Below are positions 48,476 to 58,384 of a stretch of 64,000 bases of DNA, in pieces. The number at the start of each line of letters is the position of its first letter. The stretch's first letter is position 1. The notes under the pieces are model-generated. The model made no database searches. It was not told the DNA's origin and saw only the letters and a program-made list of their open reading frames with translations. The DNA comes from an uncultured Planktomarina sp. (GTDB taxonomy: Bacteria > Pseudomonadota > Alphaproteobacteria > Rhodobacterales > Rhodobacteraceae): assembly GCA_905182425.1 (NCBI GenBank), contig CAJJBP010000008.1, forward strand, positions 1 to 64,000. The letters are read 5' to 3'. The position numbers and the translations under genes were made by a program.

Positions 48476-48673
48476 TTAGTAATGTGGTGGGCGTTCGTCG
48501 CCCAAAACTATACCGCCGCCGCCGTCTGCTTCACGAGTGCGAGTGCGCTGTGCCAAAGCCTCAACTATTTCTGAAATTGCGCGTAACTCATTGTCCTGCT
48601 TTGCAACTACGTCTGAAAGCTCTTCAACAGTGCGGGTTAAATGCGCGATTTGTTCTTCTAAAGCTTGTGTCAT
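48476..48673 (-). CDS. slyX: SlyX-family protein
   Basis: This is a small 65-residue coiled-coil protein, MTQALEEQIAHLTRTVEELS onward, with a C-terminal DERPPHY ending that is the SlyX signature. Its function is unknown. I chose the ATG at 48673 from family length; the in-frame upstream extension runs into the region before hisS. It is convergent with dnaE and divergent from hisS. Confidence 0.88.
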   Translation of the reverse strand: MTQALEEQIAHLTRTVEELSDVVAKQDNELRAISEIVEALAQRTRTREADGGGGIVLGDERPPHY

Positions 48674-48851
48674 TACCGGTGTTTGCGCCTGTTTCTCTGC
48701 TAGCGCAAGCTGCAAAACTGCTTGGTTAGTTGTGTGAAATCTGCTGTTTTTGGCCTTAACATAAAAACCTCTTTTGAATTTCTCCACGTGGGAACGGTTG
48801 CCCCTTTGGTTTTGCGCGGGTAAATGCAAGGCAACAGATAAGGAACGCATC

Positions 48852-50351
48852 ATGGCCAAACAAAAAAAAGCTCCGCGGCCCAGGGCTGTCCCACCAAGAG
48901 GCTTTCGCGATTATTTTGGCACTGATGTTTCAGAGCGGTCTAAAATGTTGCGTGAAATTGCCGATGTTTACCAATTGTATGGCTTTGAGCAGCTCGAAAG
49001 TAGCGCTATTGAAACTGTTGAGGCATTGGGAAAGTTTCTCCCTGATGTGGACCGTCCAAATGAGGGAGTTTTTGCTTGGCTGGAAGAGGAGGATTGGCTT
49101 GCTCTACGCTATGACCTGACTGCACCTTTAGCGCGCGTTTATGCGCAACACCGCAACGAGCTCCCAAATCCTTATCGGCGTTTTGCCATGGGGCCGGTCT
49201 GGCGCAATGAGAAGCCGGGCCCGGGACGCTTCAGGCAGTTCTATCAATGTGACGCGGATACTGTTGGCTCTGCTAGCATGGCCGCTGACGCAGAGATTTG
49301 CGCCATGTTATCTGATACACTCGAGCGGGTAGGTATTTCACGAGGAGATTATATCATCAGAGTGAACAATCGCAAAGTACTCAACGGCGTGATGGAAGTC
49401 GCTGGCGTGCTTGACCCGTTGGATCCTGACAGATTTACAAATGAACGCGGTATTGTTTTACGCGCAATTGATAAATTGGACCGCTTGGGGCTTGAAGGCG
49501 TACGGCAACTTTTGGGCGAAGGCCGCAAAGATGACAGCGGTGATTTCACAAAAGGCGCCGGGCTCGGGGCGGGGCAGGCTGAAATTGTGATGGGTTTCAT
49601 GCAAGCGCTGGGTGACACGACCGTGCGGACCTTGGATAATCTCCAGGCCTTGGTCGCGGGTTCCGGAGTGGGTGAAACTGGTGTTGATGAGCTAAGGCAA
49701 ATCTCTGATCTTGTGGTAGCGCAAGGCTATGAAACTGACCGTATTATGCTTGATCCATCCGTGGTGCGAGGTTTGGGTTATTACACTGGGCCCGTCTACG
49801 AAGCAGAGTTAACATTTAAAATTAAAGATGAAAAAGGTAGACTTCGGCAATTTGGTTCTGTCGCAGGTGGTGGGCGCTATGATGATTTGGTTAAACGCTT
49901 CACTGGTCAAGAAGTTCCGGCCACTGGTATTTCGATCGGGGTCGATCGCTTGCTTGCAGCACTACGGATGAAGGGCAGGGTTGGACAAACTGCCCCTGGC
50001 CCTGTCGTGATTACAGTTATGGATCGAGATAGAATGAGCGATTACCAATCTATGGCTGCTGAACTACGTGCTGCTGGCATCAGGGCAGAAGTGTATCTGG
50101 GTAATCCAAAAAACTTTGGTAACCAATTAAAGTACGCTGATAAACGTAAAAGCCCTATTGCAATTATTGAGGGGGATGTCGAAAAAGCGGCTGGTATAGT
50201 ACAAATTAAAGACCTTATTTTGGGTGCTGAATTAGCAAAAAAAGCAAGCTTGGAAGAGTGGAAAGCCCGACCAAGTCAGATTGAATCCCCACGGGCTGAG
50301 TTAATAGAGCAAGTGCGCAAAATGTTATTGGCCCAGGCTCTTTCTGAATGA
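48852..50351 (+). CDS. hisS: Histidyl-tRNA synthetase
   Basis: HisS charges tRNA-His. It is a class II synthetase of 499 residues, the long alphaproteobacterial form. Visible marks are [10 protein letters not shown], the motif 2 region [20 protein letters not shown], the histidine loops [15 protein letters not shown] and [12 protein letters not shown], motif 3 [15 protein letters not shown], and a C-terminal anticodon-binding domain. AAGGA precedes the ATG at 48852. It overlaps hisZ by four bases (ATGA). Confidence 0.96.
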   Translation: MAKQKKAPRPRAVPPRGFRDYFGTDVSERSKMLREIADVYQLYGFEQLESSAIETVEALGKFLPDVDRPNEGVFAWLEEEDWLALRYDLTAPLARVYAQHRNELPNPYRRFAMGPVWRNEKPGPGRFRQFYQCDADTVGSASMAADAEICAMLSDTLERVGISRGDYIIRVNNRKVLNGVMEVAGVLDPLDPDRFTNERGIVLRAIDKLDRLGLEGVRQLLGEGRKDDSGDFTKGAGLGAGQAEIVMGFMQALGDTTVRTLDNLQALVAGSGVGETGVDELRQISDLVVAQGYETDRIMLDPSVVRGLGYYTGPVYEAELTFKIKDEKGRLRQFGSVAGGGRYDDLVKRFTGQEVPATGISIGVDRLLAALRMKGRVGQTAPGPVVITVMDRDRMSDYQSMAAELRAAGIRAEVYLGNPKNFGNQLKYADKRKSPIAIIEGDVEKAAGIVQIKDLILGAELAKKASLEEWKARPSQIESPRAELIEQVRKMLLAQALSE

Positions 50352-51397
50352 CCTTGCTCCGCATTGAAACCGAACGTCTTTTAAAGTTTTTTCAAGCGGC
50401 TGGTGCTGTGCGCGTGGAAACTAACATTTTACAACAAGCAGATGTTTTGTTGGATCTATACGGTGAAGATATTCGTGGGAGAGCTTTTGTCACTTCTGAT
50501 CCACTGCATGGCGAGCAAATGTTGCGTCCTGACTTTACTGTTCCTATAGTTCAACGCCATATGGCTGAAAGCGCAGAGCCCGCACGCTATACTTACGCAG
50601 GCAAAGTTTTTAGGCGCCAAGAGACTGACACAGACCGCTCAAGTGAAATTGATCAAGTTGGTTATGAAGTATTTGACCGTGGCCCTGCTGAAAAGATCGA
50701 AGCTGAAGTTTTTGATATATTCTACAGAGTTTTAGCCCCGTTTGGGCTCACGGCTTCAACAGGTGACGTTGGTCTACTTTTGGCCGCTATTGAGGGACTT
50801 ACGACTTCGCAAGCCCGTAAAGAAGCCTTACGCCGTCACATCTGGCGGCCGCGTAGGTTTGGTGCATTGATCGAGCGGTTTTCGAATATTGTTGGAGTAA
50901 AGGATCTAGGACTAGGAGGTCAGCAGATTGGCCTGCGCTGCGCTGGCGATATTAAGAGCAGACTTGCTCAATTAGCACAAGAAGCAGAGGCTCCACCAAT
51001 TCCCAGGTCCGAAGTTAATGCGATCAAAGATTTGCTCGCCGTAAAGAATACTTTTCCAAATGCGTTGGAAGATCTTGAAAATTTAGCGCCAAGATTGCCG
51101 TCAATAGAATCTGCTATTGTGAATATGCGTAAACGTGCTTCTGCACTTAGGTATGCGGGTATTGATATTTCTAAAATCGGTTTTGAAGCTGCTTATGGTC
51201 TCACTGCGATGGAATATTACGATGGTTTTGTCTTTGGTTTTTATTCTCCTGACCAATTCGATTGGCCGGCGGTAGCTTCAGGAGGTCGCTATGATGCTTT
51301 GACTCGAGTTTTAGGGCAAGGACGCTCAGTTCCAGCGGTGGGGGGTATTGTTCGACCGCATTATACGCAGGGACTGTCGCAAGGAGCTTTAGAATGA
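50348..51397 (+). CDS. hisZ: ATP phosphoribosyltransferase regulatory subunit
   Basis: HisZ is a HisRS paralogue without charging activity that activates the short HisG in histidine synthesis. It has 349 residues with [16 protein letters not shown], the motif 2-like [20 protein letters not shown], and [15 protein letters not shown]. Coupling by four-base overlaps to hisS and hisG is the standard alphaproteobacterial order. Confidence 0.94.
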   Translation: MTLLRIETERLLKFFQAAGAVRVETNILQQADVLLDLYGEDIRGRAFVTSDPLHGEQMLRPDFTVPIVQRHMAESAEPARYTYAGKVFRRQETDTDRSSEIDQVGYEVFDRGPAEKIEAEVFDIFYRVLAPFGLTASTGDVGLLLAAIEGLTTSQARKEALRRHIWRPRRFGALIERFSNIVGVKDLGLGGQQIGLRCAGDIKSRLAQLAQEAEAPPIPRSEVNAIKDLLAVKNTFPNALEDLENLAPRLPSIESAIVNMRKRASALRYAGIDISKIGFEAAYGLTAMEYYDGFVFGFYSPDQFDWPAVASGGRYDALTRVLGQGRSVPAVGGIVRPHYTQGLSQGALE

Positions 51398-52074
51398 TCA
51401 AGTTAGGTGTGCCGGCTAAGGGCCGGCTAATGCAAAATACATTTGATTGGTTCGCAAATCGCAATGTCTTGTTGTCCAAATCTGGGTCTGACCGAGAATA
51501 TATCGGTAAAGTTTCTGGAGTTACGGGAGTTGAGCTAATCCTTCTTTCTGCTGGCGAGATCCCTGGGGAGCTGGCGGCTGGGCGTATTGATCTTGGTGTA
51601 ACGGGTACGGACTTAGTTCATGAAAAATTGGCTAATTGGTCAAAAAAAATCACCCCTGTTATCGAAATGGGGTTTGGCTTTGCTAATTTGATGATTGCAG
51701 TACCGGCTTGTTGGCGTGATGTTACGTGCCTCCATGATTTGGATGCAGTTGCTGCACGCTTTCGGGCCCAGCAAGGCTTTCGCTTGAGAGTAGCGACTAA
51801 GTACCATCGATTGGTTCGCCAGTTCATGACTGAACATGGGGTCGCTGATTATCAATTGGTGGACAGTCAGGGTGCGACAGAGGGAGCAGTCAAGAACGAA
51901 ACTGCAGAAGCAATAGCAGATATTACCAGCTCAGGTGCCACTATAGAAGCCAACCATCTACGAATTTTGGAAGATGGTCTTGTGCTAAAATCGCAAGCAA
52001 CATTATGGCAGTCTCGATCAGCACAAGGCAATTGCTCTGAGTTGATCAAGAAAATAATAACTACACAAATTTAA
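51394..52074 (+). CDS. hisG: ATP phosphoribosyltransferase, short form
   Basis: HisG joins ATP and PRPP, the first and feedback-controlled step of histidine synthesis. The 226-residue short form lacks the C-terminal regulatory domain and so needs HisZ, encoded just upstream. Marks are KLGVPAKGRLMQNTFDWF, the RIDLGVTGTDLVHE region and GATEGAVKNETAEAIADITS. Its stop overlaps the stop of the convergent trans-sulfuration gene. Confidence 0.95.
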   Translation: MIKLGVPAKGRLMQNTFDWFANRNVLLSKSGSDREYIGKVSGVTGVELILLSAGEIPGELAAGRIDLGVTGTDLVHEKLANWSKKITPVIEMGFGFANLMIAVPACWRDVTCLHDLDAVAARFRAQQGFRLRVATKYHRLVRQFMTEHGVADYQLVDSQGATEGAVKNETAEAIADITSSGATIEANHLRILEDGLVLKSQATLWQSRSAQGNCSELIKKIITTQI

Positions 52075-53282
52075 GCTAATGCTACCGCCAAATCGCGAAT
52101 TAAATCTGTTGGTTCTTCTAATCCAACTGACATGCGAAAAACTCCGTCTCCTGCGAACGACCGATAGCTTTTGAGTTGTGTGCCGCTGAGCCTGAAAGAC
52201 GTTTCCATGAGACTCTCGGTTTCCATCCAGAAAATTAAACTACGATGGTGGCCGAGTGAAACCGCATAGTGAATGATGTCCATCCGATCGATCATTTGCT
52301 GTGCAATTTTTCGCCCAGTTTTAGCATCACCAACTTGGAAGCTAATCATTCCAGACATATTTAGCATTTGCTTTTTGGCCAATTCATATTGTGGGTGACT
52401 TGGTAGGCCTGGGTAAATTACTTTAGTCACCTGTGGCTGAACTTGGAGCCATTCAGCCACTGCTTGTGCTCCAGATTGGTGCGCTTGCATCCGCAGCGGA
52501 AGCAGTGACAAGCCGCGTGCGACCAACCACGCGTTGAAGGGAGACATCACGCCACCGTGGTGAATTGCGCTTTCGCCACGAATTTTAGAAATCAAAAGTT
52601 TTGAGCCAGCGACTGCGCCTCCTACTGCATCGCCATGACCCCCCACATATTTTGTCACTGAGTGCATAATTAAATCTACGCCCAATAACGCAGAATTTTG
52701 GCCCATCGGTGATGCGAAAGTTGCGTCGCAACTAACTAAGGCGCTGGCGGTATGTGCCATCTTGCAGACCTGCGCAAGATCAGTCAGGCGGCCAATTGGA
52801 TTGACGGGGCTTTCTGTATGGACCAATTTTGTGTTCGGGCGGAACGCTGCTTGGAGAGTTCCTAAATCAGACATATCCACTAGTGTCACATCAATGCCGA
52901 AGCGGGGGAGGGTGTCTCGTGCCAGTTCCGCGACACCCGCATAGCTAACGTCCGATACGATGACGTGATCGCCAGCTGACAAAAAAGTTAGAAAGATAGC
53001 AGTTGTAGCCGCCATGCCTGATGCAAGGCAAATACAATCCTCAACTCCTTCGAGTTTAGCAAGCTTTTGCTCAAGCATATTCACCGTTGGATTGCCCCAG
53101 CGGGCGTAAAGATACTTTCCGTCATCTTGTAAGTCGTGGGCGGAAAACCCTGCAACTTGATCTGTCACAAATGTTGACGACATGTGCAATGCTGGGGCAG
53201 ACGCACCTGTAGTTGGATCTGGGACTTCACCTGAGTGAATTGCGGTGGTCATTAAGCCATATTTAGAGTTTGTGCGGTTCAT
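52071..53282 (-). CDS. PLP-dependent trans-sulfuration enzyme (cystathionine synthase/lyase family)
   Basis: This 403-residue Cys/Met metabolism PLP enzyme has RWGNPTVNMLEQKLAKLEG, CLASGMAATTAIFLTFLSAG, and the PLP lysine in HSVTKYVGGHGDAVGGAV. The family includes cystathionine gamma-synthase, O-succinyl- or O-acetylhomoserine sulfhydrylase and methionine gamma-lyase; which one cannot be told from sequence alone. A perfect pseudoknot (53298-53348) ends just before its AAGGAA binding site, so translation is probably ligand-controlled, as for methionine genes under S-adenosylmethionine. The stop overlaps that of hisG. Confidence 0.88.
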   Translation of the reverse strand: MNRTNSKYGLMTTAIHSGEVPDPTTGASAPALHMSSTFVTDQVAGFSAHDLQDDGKYLYARWGNPTVNMLEQKLAKLEGVEDCICLASGMAATTAIFLTFLSAGDHVIVSDVSYAGVAELARDTLPRFGIDVTLVDMSDLGTLQAAFRPNTKLVHTESPVNPIGRLTDLAQVCKMAHTASALVSCDATFASPMGQNSALLGVDLIMHSVTKYVGGHGDAVGGAVAGSKLLISKIRGESAIHHGGVMSPFNAWLVARGLSLLPLRMQAHQSGAQAVAEWLQVQPQVTKVIYPGLPSHPQYELAKKQMLNMSGMISFQVGDAKTGRKIAQQMIDRMDIIHYAVSLGHHRSLIFWMETESLMETSFRLSGTQLKSYRSFAGDGVFRMSVGLEEPTDLIRDLAVALA

Positions 53283-53297
53283 GCTTGCGTTCCTTGT

Positions 53298-53348
53298 GCT
53301 GTTGCATTTTTTTGAGACCGCAGCGCTGCAACAGCCTATATGGTCTCA
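53298..53348 (-). ncRNA. H-type pseudoknot leader, candidate riboswitch
   Basis: Read on the reverse strand 5' to 3': TGAGACC (helix 1), ATATAG, GCTGTTGCA (helix 2), GCGCTGC, GGTCTCA (helix 1), AAAAAA, TGCAACAGC (helix 2), then ACAAGGAACGCAAGC and the ATG. Helix 1 is 7 perfect base pairs (53342-53348 with 53313-53319) and helix 2 is 9 perfect base pairs (53327-53335 with 53298-53306). They interleave, which makes a true pseudoknot of 51 bases. The third loop is six A, as in compact pseudoknot riboswitches. The last helix strand ends three bases before the Shine-Dalgarno sequence, so folding should block the ribosome. It precedes a sulfur amino acid gene, so S-adenosylmethionine is a natural ligand guess, but the sequence does not show the conserved bases of SAM-II or SAM/SAH RNAs as I know them. 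Confidence 0.75.
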
Positions 53349-53354
53349 GGCCGA

Positions 53355-53383
53355 ACGTCTCAGAAAACTGGGAAAGCTGTCAA
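53355..53383 (-). promoter_or_regulatory. Promoter before the pseudoknot
   Basis: TTGACA reads on the reverse strand at 53378-53383, just past the end of the DUF1489 gene. At 17 bases spacing, the -10 position reads AGACGT, a poor match. If the promoter is used, transcription would start right at the first base of the pseudoknot, which fits a leader of about 65 bases. Confidence 0.4.
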
Positions 53384-53387
53384 GCGC

Positions 53388-53819
53388 TTATAGGATGCCA
53401 ATATCGGCTAATGCAATTTGCAAAGCATGAGGTAAAATTTCCTCGTGTTGTCTGGTTTCACCCAAATCTGGTGGAGCGGCTGCGGGTTCGAGATAACGCC
53501 AGCCTTGAAAGGCACGCCTAGGCGTGGCGGCAACGCGGATTAATTTGGGATCTGATACGATTGCACAACGGCGAATACCATCTGGCCCGATAACTTCGTC
53601 AAGACGCAAAACGGTCTGGCGGCAAAGAAGGGTGCCTTTGATAATCCAATAGATTGAACCTCCATTAGTCAGCTCCGCTTCGCGCTTTGGCCACATACGA
53701 GTTATGTGACGCGGAAAGCCGTCGGGTGTTTGAGCCATTGGGGATGCTTGCCATTCGGTGAGACCTTCAACAGATTTGGTACCAACGCTCAATTTTACTA
53801 GATTTATGGTATGTGGCAA
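53388..53819 (-). CDS. DUF1489 family protein
   Basis: This 143-residue conserved alphaproteobacterial protein of unknown function is recognised by NLVKLSVGTKSVEGLTEWQ, HITRMWPKREAEL, GGSIYWIIKGTLLCRQ and RRAFQGWRYLEPAAAPPD. It has no signal peptide or membrane segment, so it is cytoplasmic. It lies upstream of the trans-sulfuration gene on the same strand, but a promoter and leader come between, so cotranscription is not required. Confidence 0.88.
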   Translation of the reverse strand: MPHTINLVKLSVGTKSVEGLTEWQASPMAQTPDGFPRHITRMWPKREAELTNGGSIYWIIKGTLLCRQTVLRLDEVIGPDGIRRCAIVSDPKLIRVAATPRRAFQGWRYLEPAAAPPDLGETRQHEEILPHALQIALADIGIL

Positions 53820-53880
53820 TTGGAACCCCTAAATGTTGTGCTTTCCCCTTAAGAGAGCAGATTTTGAGTGTGGATACAAG

Positions 53881-53909
53881 TTGACCTTATGACGGCTAAA
53901 GCGTAACTT
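53881..53909 (+). promoter_or_regulatory. Sigma-70-type promoter of nrdJ
   Basis: TTGACC (53881-53886) and TAACTT (53904-53909) with a 17-base spacer form a fair housekeeping promoter, 37 bases before the nrdJ ATG. No NrdR box pair or cobalamin riboswitch is visible in this region. Confidence 0.45.
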
Positions 53910-53945
53910 GAAGGCCTATAAAACCTTTTAGTTTTGGATTTCTAC

Positions 53946-56207
53946 ATGACTGTCTTTGCCGCTCCTATCGCCGAACAAATCTGGGATATGAAATACCGTT
54001 TTAAACAAGCGGATGGGACGCCAATTGATGAAACGGTTAGACACAGTTGGCATCGAATAGCGGATGCTTTGGCTGCGGTTGAGACGTGCCCATCCGATTG
54101 GGCGCCGAAATTTTACAATGCGCTTTCAGACTTTAAATTTCTTCCTGCCGGACGCATTACAGCCGGTGCTGGCACAGAACGAAGCGTAACTTTGTTTAAT
54201 TGCTTCGTCATGGGCACAATTCCAGACAGTATGGGCGGTATCTTTGATATGCTTAAAGAAGCTGCTCTTACAATGCAGCAGGGCGGTGGGATTGGTTATG
54301 ATTTCACGACTATTCGTCCGAAGGGAGCCAAGGTCAAAGGAGTGGCTGCTGATGCATCTGGTCCACTATCATTCATGGATGTTTGGGACGCGATGTGTCG
54401 CACTATTATGTCTGCTGGCAGCCGACGCGGTGCAATGATGGCTACAATGCGCTGTGATCATCCCGACATAGAAGATTTCATAACGGCTAAGAAAGATCCT
54501 GCACGTCTAAGAATGTTTAACGTATCGGTATTGGTGACTGATGATTTTATGGATGCCGTGAAAAAAAATAGATCTTGGGAATTGAAGTTTGAAGGAAAAG
54601 TTTTCAGAACGGTAAAAGCAGCTGAGTTGTGGGATCAGATCATGGCCTCGACCTTTGAATTTGCTGAGCCTGGAGTGATATTCATTGATCGTATCAATAA
54701 AGCTAACAACCTTAACTATTGTGAGACGATAGCGGCTACAAATCCTTGTGGAGAGCAGCCGTTGCCACCTTATGGTGCTTGTCTTTTAGGATCTATAAAT
54801 ATGGCGCGTCTTGTGTCCCACCCGTTTGAAGAAAATGCTAAGCTGGATGAAACACTGATGTCTGATTTGGTCGCAACTGCGGTACGAATGATGGATAACG
54901 TTGTTGACGCGAGCCGATTTCCCCTTGAAGCGCAAGCGCGAGAAGCTGTCGCAAAACGCCGCATTGGTTTGGGTGTTACCGGTCTTGCAGATGCGCTTTT
55001 AATGGTGGGTCAGCGCTATGGTTCGGAAGAAGCGGCAGTGCAAACTGGTGTATGGCTGAAGCAGATAGCGCGTGCCGCATATTTGGCCTCGGTTGATTTA
55101 GCCAAAGAAAAAGGGGCCTTCCCACTATTTGATGCGGAGGGTTATTTGGCTAGCGGTGCCATGCAGGCAATGGACGATGATGTGCGCACAGCTATTGGCA
55201 AGCACGGCATTCGTAACGCTCTACTGACCAGCATTGCTCCAACTGGTACCATTAGCCTTTATGCGGGTAATGTGTCCTCAGGTATCGAGCCAGTGTTTGC
55301 ATATGCGTACACCCGAAAGGTGCTGCAAAAAGACGGATCACGCACCGAGGAAGAGGTCGTTGATTACGCTGTCCAAATGTGGCGTGATAAAATGGGCGAT
55401 GCTGCATTACCTGATTACTTTGTTAACGCGCAGACACTTGCACCACTTGATCATGTTAGGATGCAGGCGGCTGCTCAAAAATGGGTCGATAGTTCAATTT
55501 CCAAAACTATTAACTGTCCCGAAGATATTAGCTTTGAAGCATTCAAGGATGTTTACATGGCGGCTTGGGATCAGGGATGTAAAGGCTGTACAACCTACCG
55601 TCCAAATGCTGTCACAGGGTCTGTTTTGAGCGTTTCAGATGAAAGTGAAAAGGCACTTGAGGTTGATAACGGCGCTGAAGTTGTCTACATAAGCGAACCA
55701 TTGTCGCGCCCCGAGGCATTAGAAGGTCAAACTTATAAGGTAAAATGGCCTGACAGCGAGCATGCGATCTATATTACTTTGAATGATCTGGTTTTGAACG
55801 GACATCGTCGTCCATTTGAGGTATTCATCAACTCCAAAAATATGGAGCATTTTGCTTGGACCGTTGCTCTTACTCGTATGATCTCCGCAGTATTTAGGCG
55901 TGGAGGTGACGTAAGCTTTGTTGTTGAAGAGCTTAAAGCGGTGTTTGACCCGCGTGGGGGAGCTTGGGTGGAAGGTAAATACATTCCGTCAATTCTTGCG
56001 GCTATTGGCAGCGTTATCGAGCAACATATGATTAATACGGGCTTTATTTCTGGAGAAGGTATGGGGTTGAAAACTGACCCGCAAGCAGAGGTTGTGAGCC
56101 TTACGCAATCACGCGCTGTGCCTTGTTCAAGCTGTGGTCAATTTGATTTGCGTATGCTTGAAGGCTGTATGACCTGTGGTAGTTGTGGCTATTCAAAGTG
56201 CGGTTAA
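53946..56207 (+). CDS. nrdJ: Adenosylcobalamin-dependent (class II) ribonucleotide reductase
   Basis: NrdJ reduces ribonucleotides to deoxyribonucleotides using adenosylcobalamin and does not need oxygen. Of 753 residues, visible marks are LPAGRITAGAGTERSVTLFN, MQQGGGIGYDFTTIRPKGA, ATNPCGEQPLPPYGACLLGS (the active Cys with the radical-site loop), TSIAPTGTISLYAGNVSSG, and a C-terminal Cys-rich tail (CSSCGQFDLRMLEGCMTCGS) that re-reduces the active site. I chose the ATG at 53946; a TTG four codons earlier is in frame. It adds to this organism's B12 demand with Ecm. Confidence 0.94.
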   Translation: MTVFAAPIAEQIWDMKYRFKQADGTPIDETVRHSWHRIADALAAVETCPSDWAPKFYNALSDFKFLPAGRITAGAGTERSVTLFNCFVMGTIPDSMGGIFDMLKEAALTMQQGGGIGYDFTTIRPKGAKVKGVAADASGPLSFMDVWDAMCRTIMSAGSRRGAMMATMRCDHPDIEDFITAKKDPARLRMFNVSVLVTDDFMDAVKKNRSWELKFEGKVFRTVKAAELWDQIMASTFEFAEPGVIFIDRINKANNLNYCETIAATNPCGEQPLPPYGACLLGSINMARLVSHPFEENAKLDETLMSDLVATAVRMMDNVVDASRFPLEAQAREAVAKRRIGLGVTGLADALLMVGQRYGSEEAAVQTGVWLKQIARAAYLASVDLAKEKGAFPLFDAEGYLASGAMQAMDDDVRTAIGKHGIRNALLTSIAPTGTISLYAGNVSSGIEPVFAYAYTRKVLQKDGSRTEEEVVDYAVQMWRDKMGDAALPDYFVNAQTLAPLDHVRMQAAAQKWVDSSISKTINCPEDISFEAFKDVYMAAWDQGCKGCTTYRPNAVTGSVLSVSDESEKALEVDNGAEVVYISEPLSRPEALEGQTYKVKWPDSEHAIYITLNDLVLNGHRRPFEVFINSKNMEHFAWTVALTRMISAVFRRGGDVSFVVEELKAVFDPRGGAWVEGKYIPSILAAIGSVIEQHMINTGFISGEGMGLKTDPQAEVVSLTQSRAVPCSSCGQFDLRMLEGCMTCGSCGYSKCG

Positions 56208-56310
56208 ATAAATAGGAGCGGCTTCGTCGCCTCTATACATTCTAACTTTTACCGCGTACCGCCGACGTATTAAACCTCTTTGCTGAGGCAATTTAGGGGT
56301 TTGTTGGTCC

Positions 56311-58333
56311 ATGGGGGGCTACTGCACCCTTTGGACATGGAAAGATACTCATTTGAAACAAGCCCTCGCTGACGCGCTTGAAAAGCGCGGCTATAAAAAT
56401 CTAACACCTGTACAAACCTCTGTAACAGACTCTGATTTAGCAAATGCAGACCTTTTGGTCTCGGCACAAACTGGTTCCGGCAAAACTGTAGGATTCGGCT
56501 TGGCGATTGGTGACAGCCTTTTGGGTGAAAATGAAGTGTTTGAACGTCCGTCCAAGCCGTTGGCATTGGTGATTGCACCAACTCGTGAGTTGGCTTTACA
56601 AGTAAAGCGGGAATTGCAATGGCTTTATGGCGAAGCTAAAGCAACGCTTGCCTCATGCGTGGGCGGTATGGACATGCGCGATGAACGTCGTTCGCTTGAG
56701 CGTGGTGCACATATAGTTGTAGCGACCCCGGGTCGTTTACGCGATCATATCAGCCGTGGATCTATCGATCTGTCTGAGTGCCGGGCTGTTGTATTGGACG
56801 AAGCAGACGAGATGTTGGACCTTGGGTTCCGCGAGGACCTTGAGTTTATCCTGGGCCATGCGCCCGAAACACGCCGCACATTAATGTTTTCAGCTACAGT
56901 ACCAAAATCAATTGCGACACTAGCTAAGTCCTATCAAAAAAATGCAGTCCGTGTTTCCACTGTTGCTGAAAAATCTCAGCATTCGGATATTGAATATCGT
57001 GCATTGGGCGTCGCTGCGCGTGACGTAGAAAATGCCATAATCAATGTTCTCCGGTTTTACGAATCTCCAAATGTTTTGGTGTTTGCAAACACGAGGATCA
57101 TGGTAAGCCGTTTGACTACGCGCTTATCAAACCGCGGTTTTTCAGTTGTCAGCCTATCGGGTGAGTTGAGCCAAGCTGAGCGGACACATGCGCTTCAAGC
57201 AATGCGCGATGGCCGCGCCCGTATATGTGTTGCAACTGATGTTGCAGCCCGTGGGATTGATCTTCCGAAGTTGGATTTGGTCGTGCATGCAGAATTACCA
57301 ACAAATCATGAAACTTTACTTCATAGGTCGGGACGTACTGGGCGAGCTGGTCGCAAGGGAATTTCAGCCCTGATTGTGCCGCCTTCCGCACGCCGCAAAG
57401 CTGAGCGAATTTTACAAGGGGCAAAAGTCACAGCAAATTGGGGAGTGCCACCCTCAGCGGATGACGTTAAAGCTAAAGACCGGGAACGTATGTTAGCAGA
57501 TCCTTCCTGGAATGAGTCGATTAGTGAAAAAGAACAAGCTGGCGTTGATGAGCTGCTCTCACATTTTAAACCTAATCAATTGGCTGTGGCTTACTTGCGA
57601 CTGTATTCTGCTAAGCAGTCTGCTCCTGAAGAGCTGGTTGCGGTAGATACTAAAGACACAAAACCGCGACGAGCTGCGGACTTTGGCCCGACTGTGTGGT
57701 TCTCGATTCCGGGTGGCCGTGCCTCGGGTACTCTTCCTGGCCGTTTGCTGCCCATGATTTGTAATTCTGGAAACATTACAAAACATGATATTGGAGCAAT
57801 TAAAATTCATCCAGCTGAGTCATTTTTTGAGATTAAGAAGTCTAGTGTTGATGGTTTTAAAGCGGCTCTTGGTCCCAAAATGGTTGCTGAAGATGAAGTT
57901 GTTGTTACAGAATTAAAGGGTCCTCCGGCTGATATTTCCAATGAACGCTCAAAACCAGCTAAAAAGTGGGATGACAGAAAGCCCGGTCATCATCAAAAAG
58001 AAAATGTGCCAGTTGATTGGAATGACGACGCCAAACCAAAACCACGTAAGCCGAAGCCAGGCCAAGGCGGTAATAAGCCTAAATCTAAAGTCTAAGTCTA
58101 AGTCTAAGTCAGAAAGTAAACCTCGTCCGGAAGGTGTTGTTGAAAGTTTTAAGAAAAAAACTGGTAAGTCTGGTGGCTTTGGCAAACCTACCACGGGCAA
58201 TAAGCCTGGTGGATTTGGTAAACCTAAATCTGGCAAGCCAACTTTGAAGTCCACTGGTGCGCCGGTAAGCAAAGCGAGTAAGCCTAAATTGAGAAGTGGA
58301 AAGGCCGCATTTAAGGGTGGTAAGTCTAACTAG
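56311..58333 (+). CDS. DEAD-box RNA helicase with DbpA-like RNA-binding domain, frameshift in the basic tail
   Basis: This ATP-dependent RNA helicase has LTPVQTSV (Q motif), SAQTGSGKT at about 51-59, PTRELALQVK, VVLDEADEMLD, FSATVPKS, and HRSGRTGRAGRKG, followed by a DbpA/CsdA-type RNA-binding domain (FGPTVWFSIPGGRASGTLPG). The frame ends at 58095, but removing one A near 58087-58089 continues through a Lys/Ser/Gly-rich tail (SKSKSKSES, then GGFGKP repeats) to 58333, about 673 residues in all, as in related DeaD proteins. The shift lies in a run of TCTAAG repeats. The start is uncertain; the family-like part begins about residue 10, and no better ATG is in frame. It likely acts in ribosome assembly or RNA decay. 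Confidence 0.85.
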
Positions 58334-58384
58334 ATACGTTAATTTGGCTATTTTTGGATTATATTAAAAATAAGTTGAGTTTGC

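Noticed and set aside
53820-53945. Cobalamin riboswitch or NrdR boxes before nrdJ
   Set aside because: The region is only 126 bases and shows a plain promoter; no B12 box and no paired NrdR motifs were seen.
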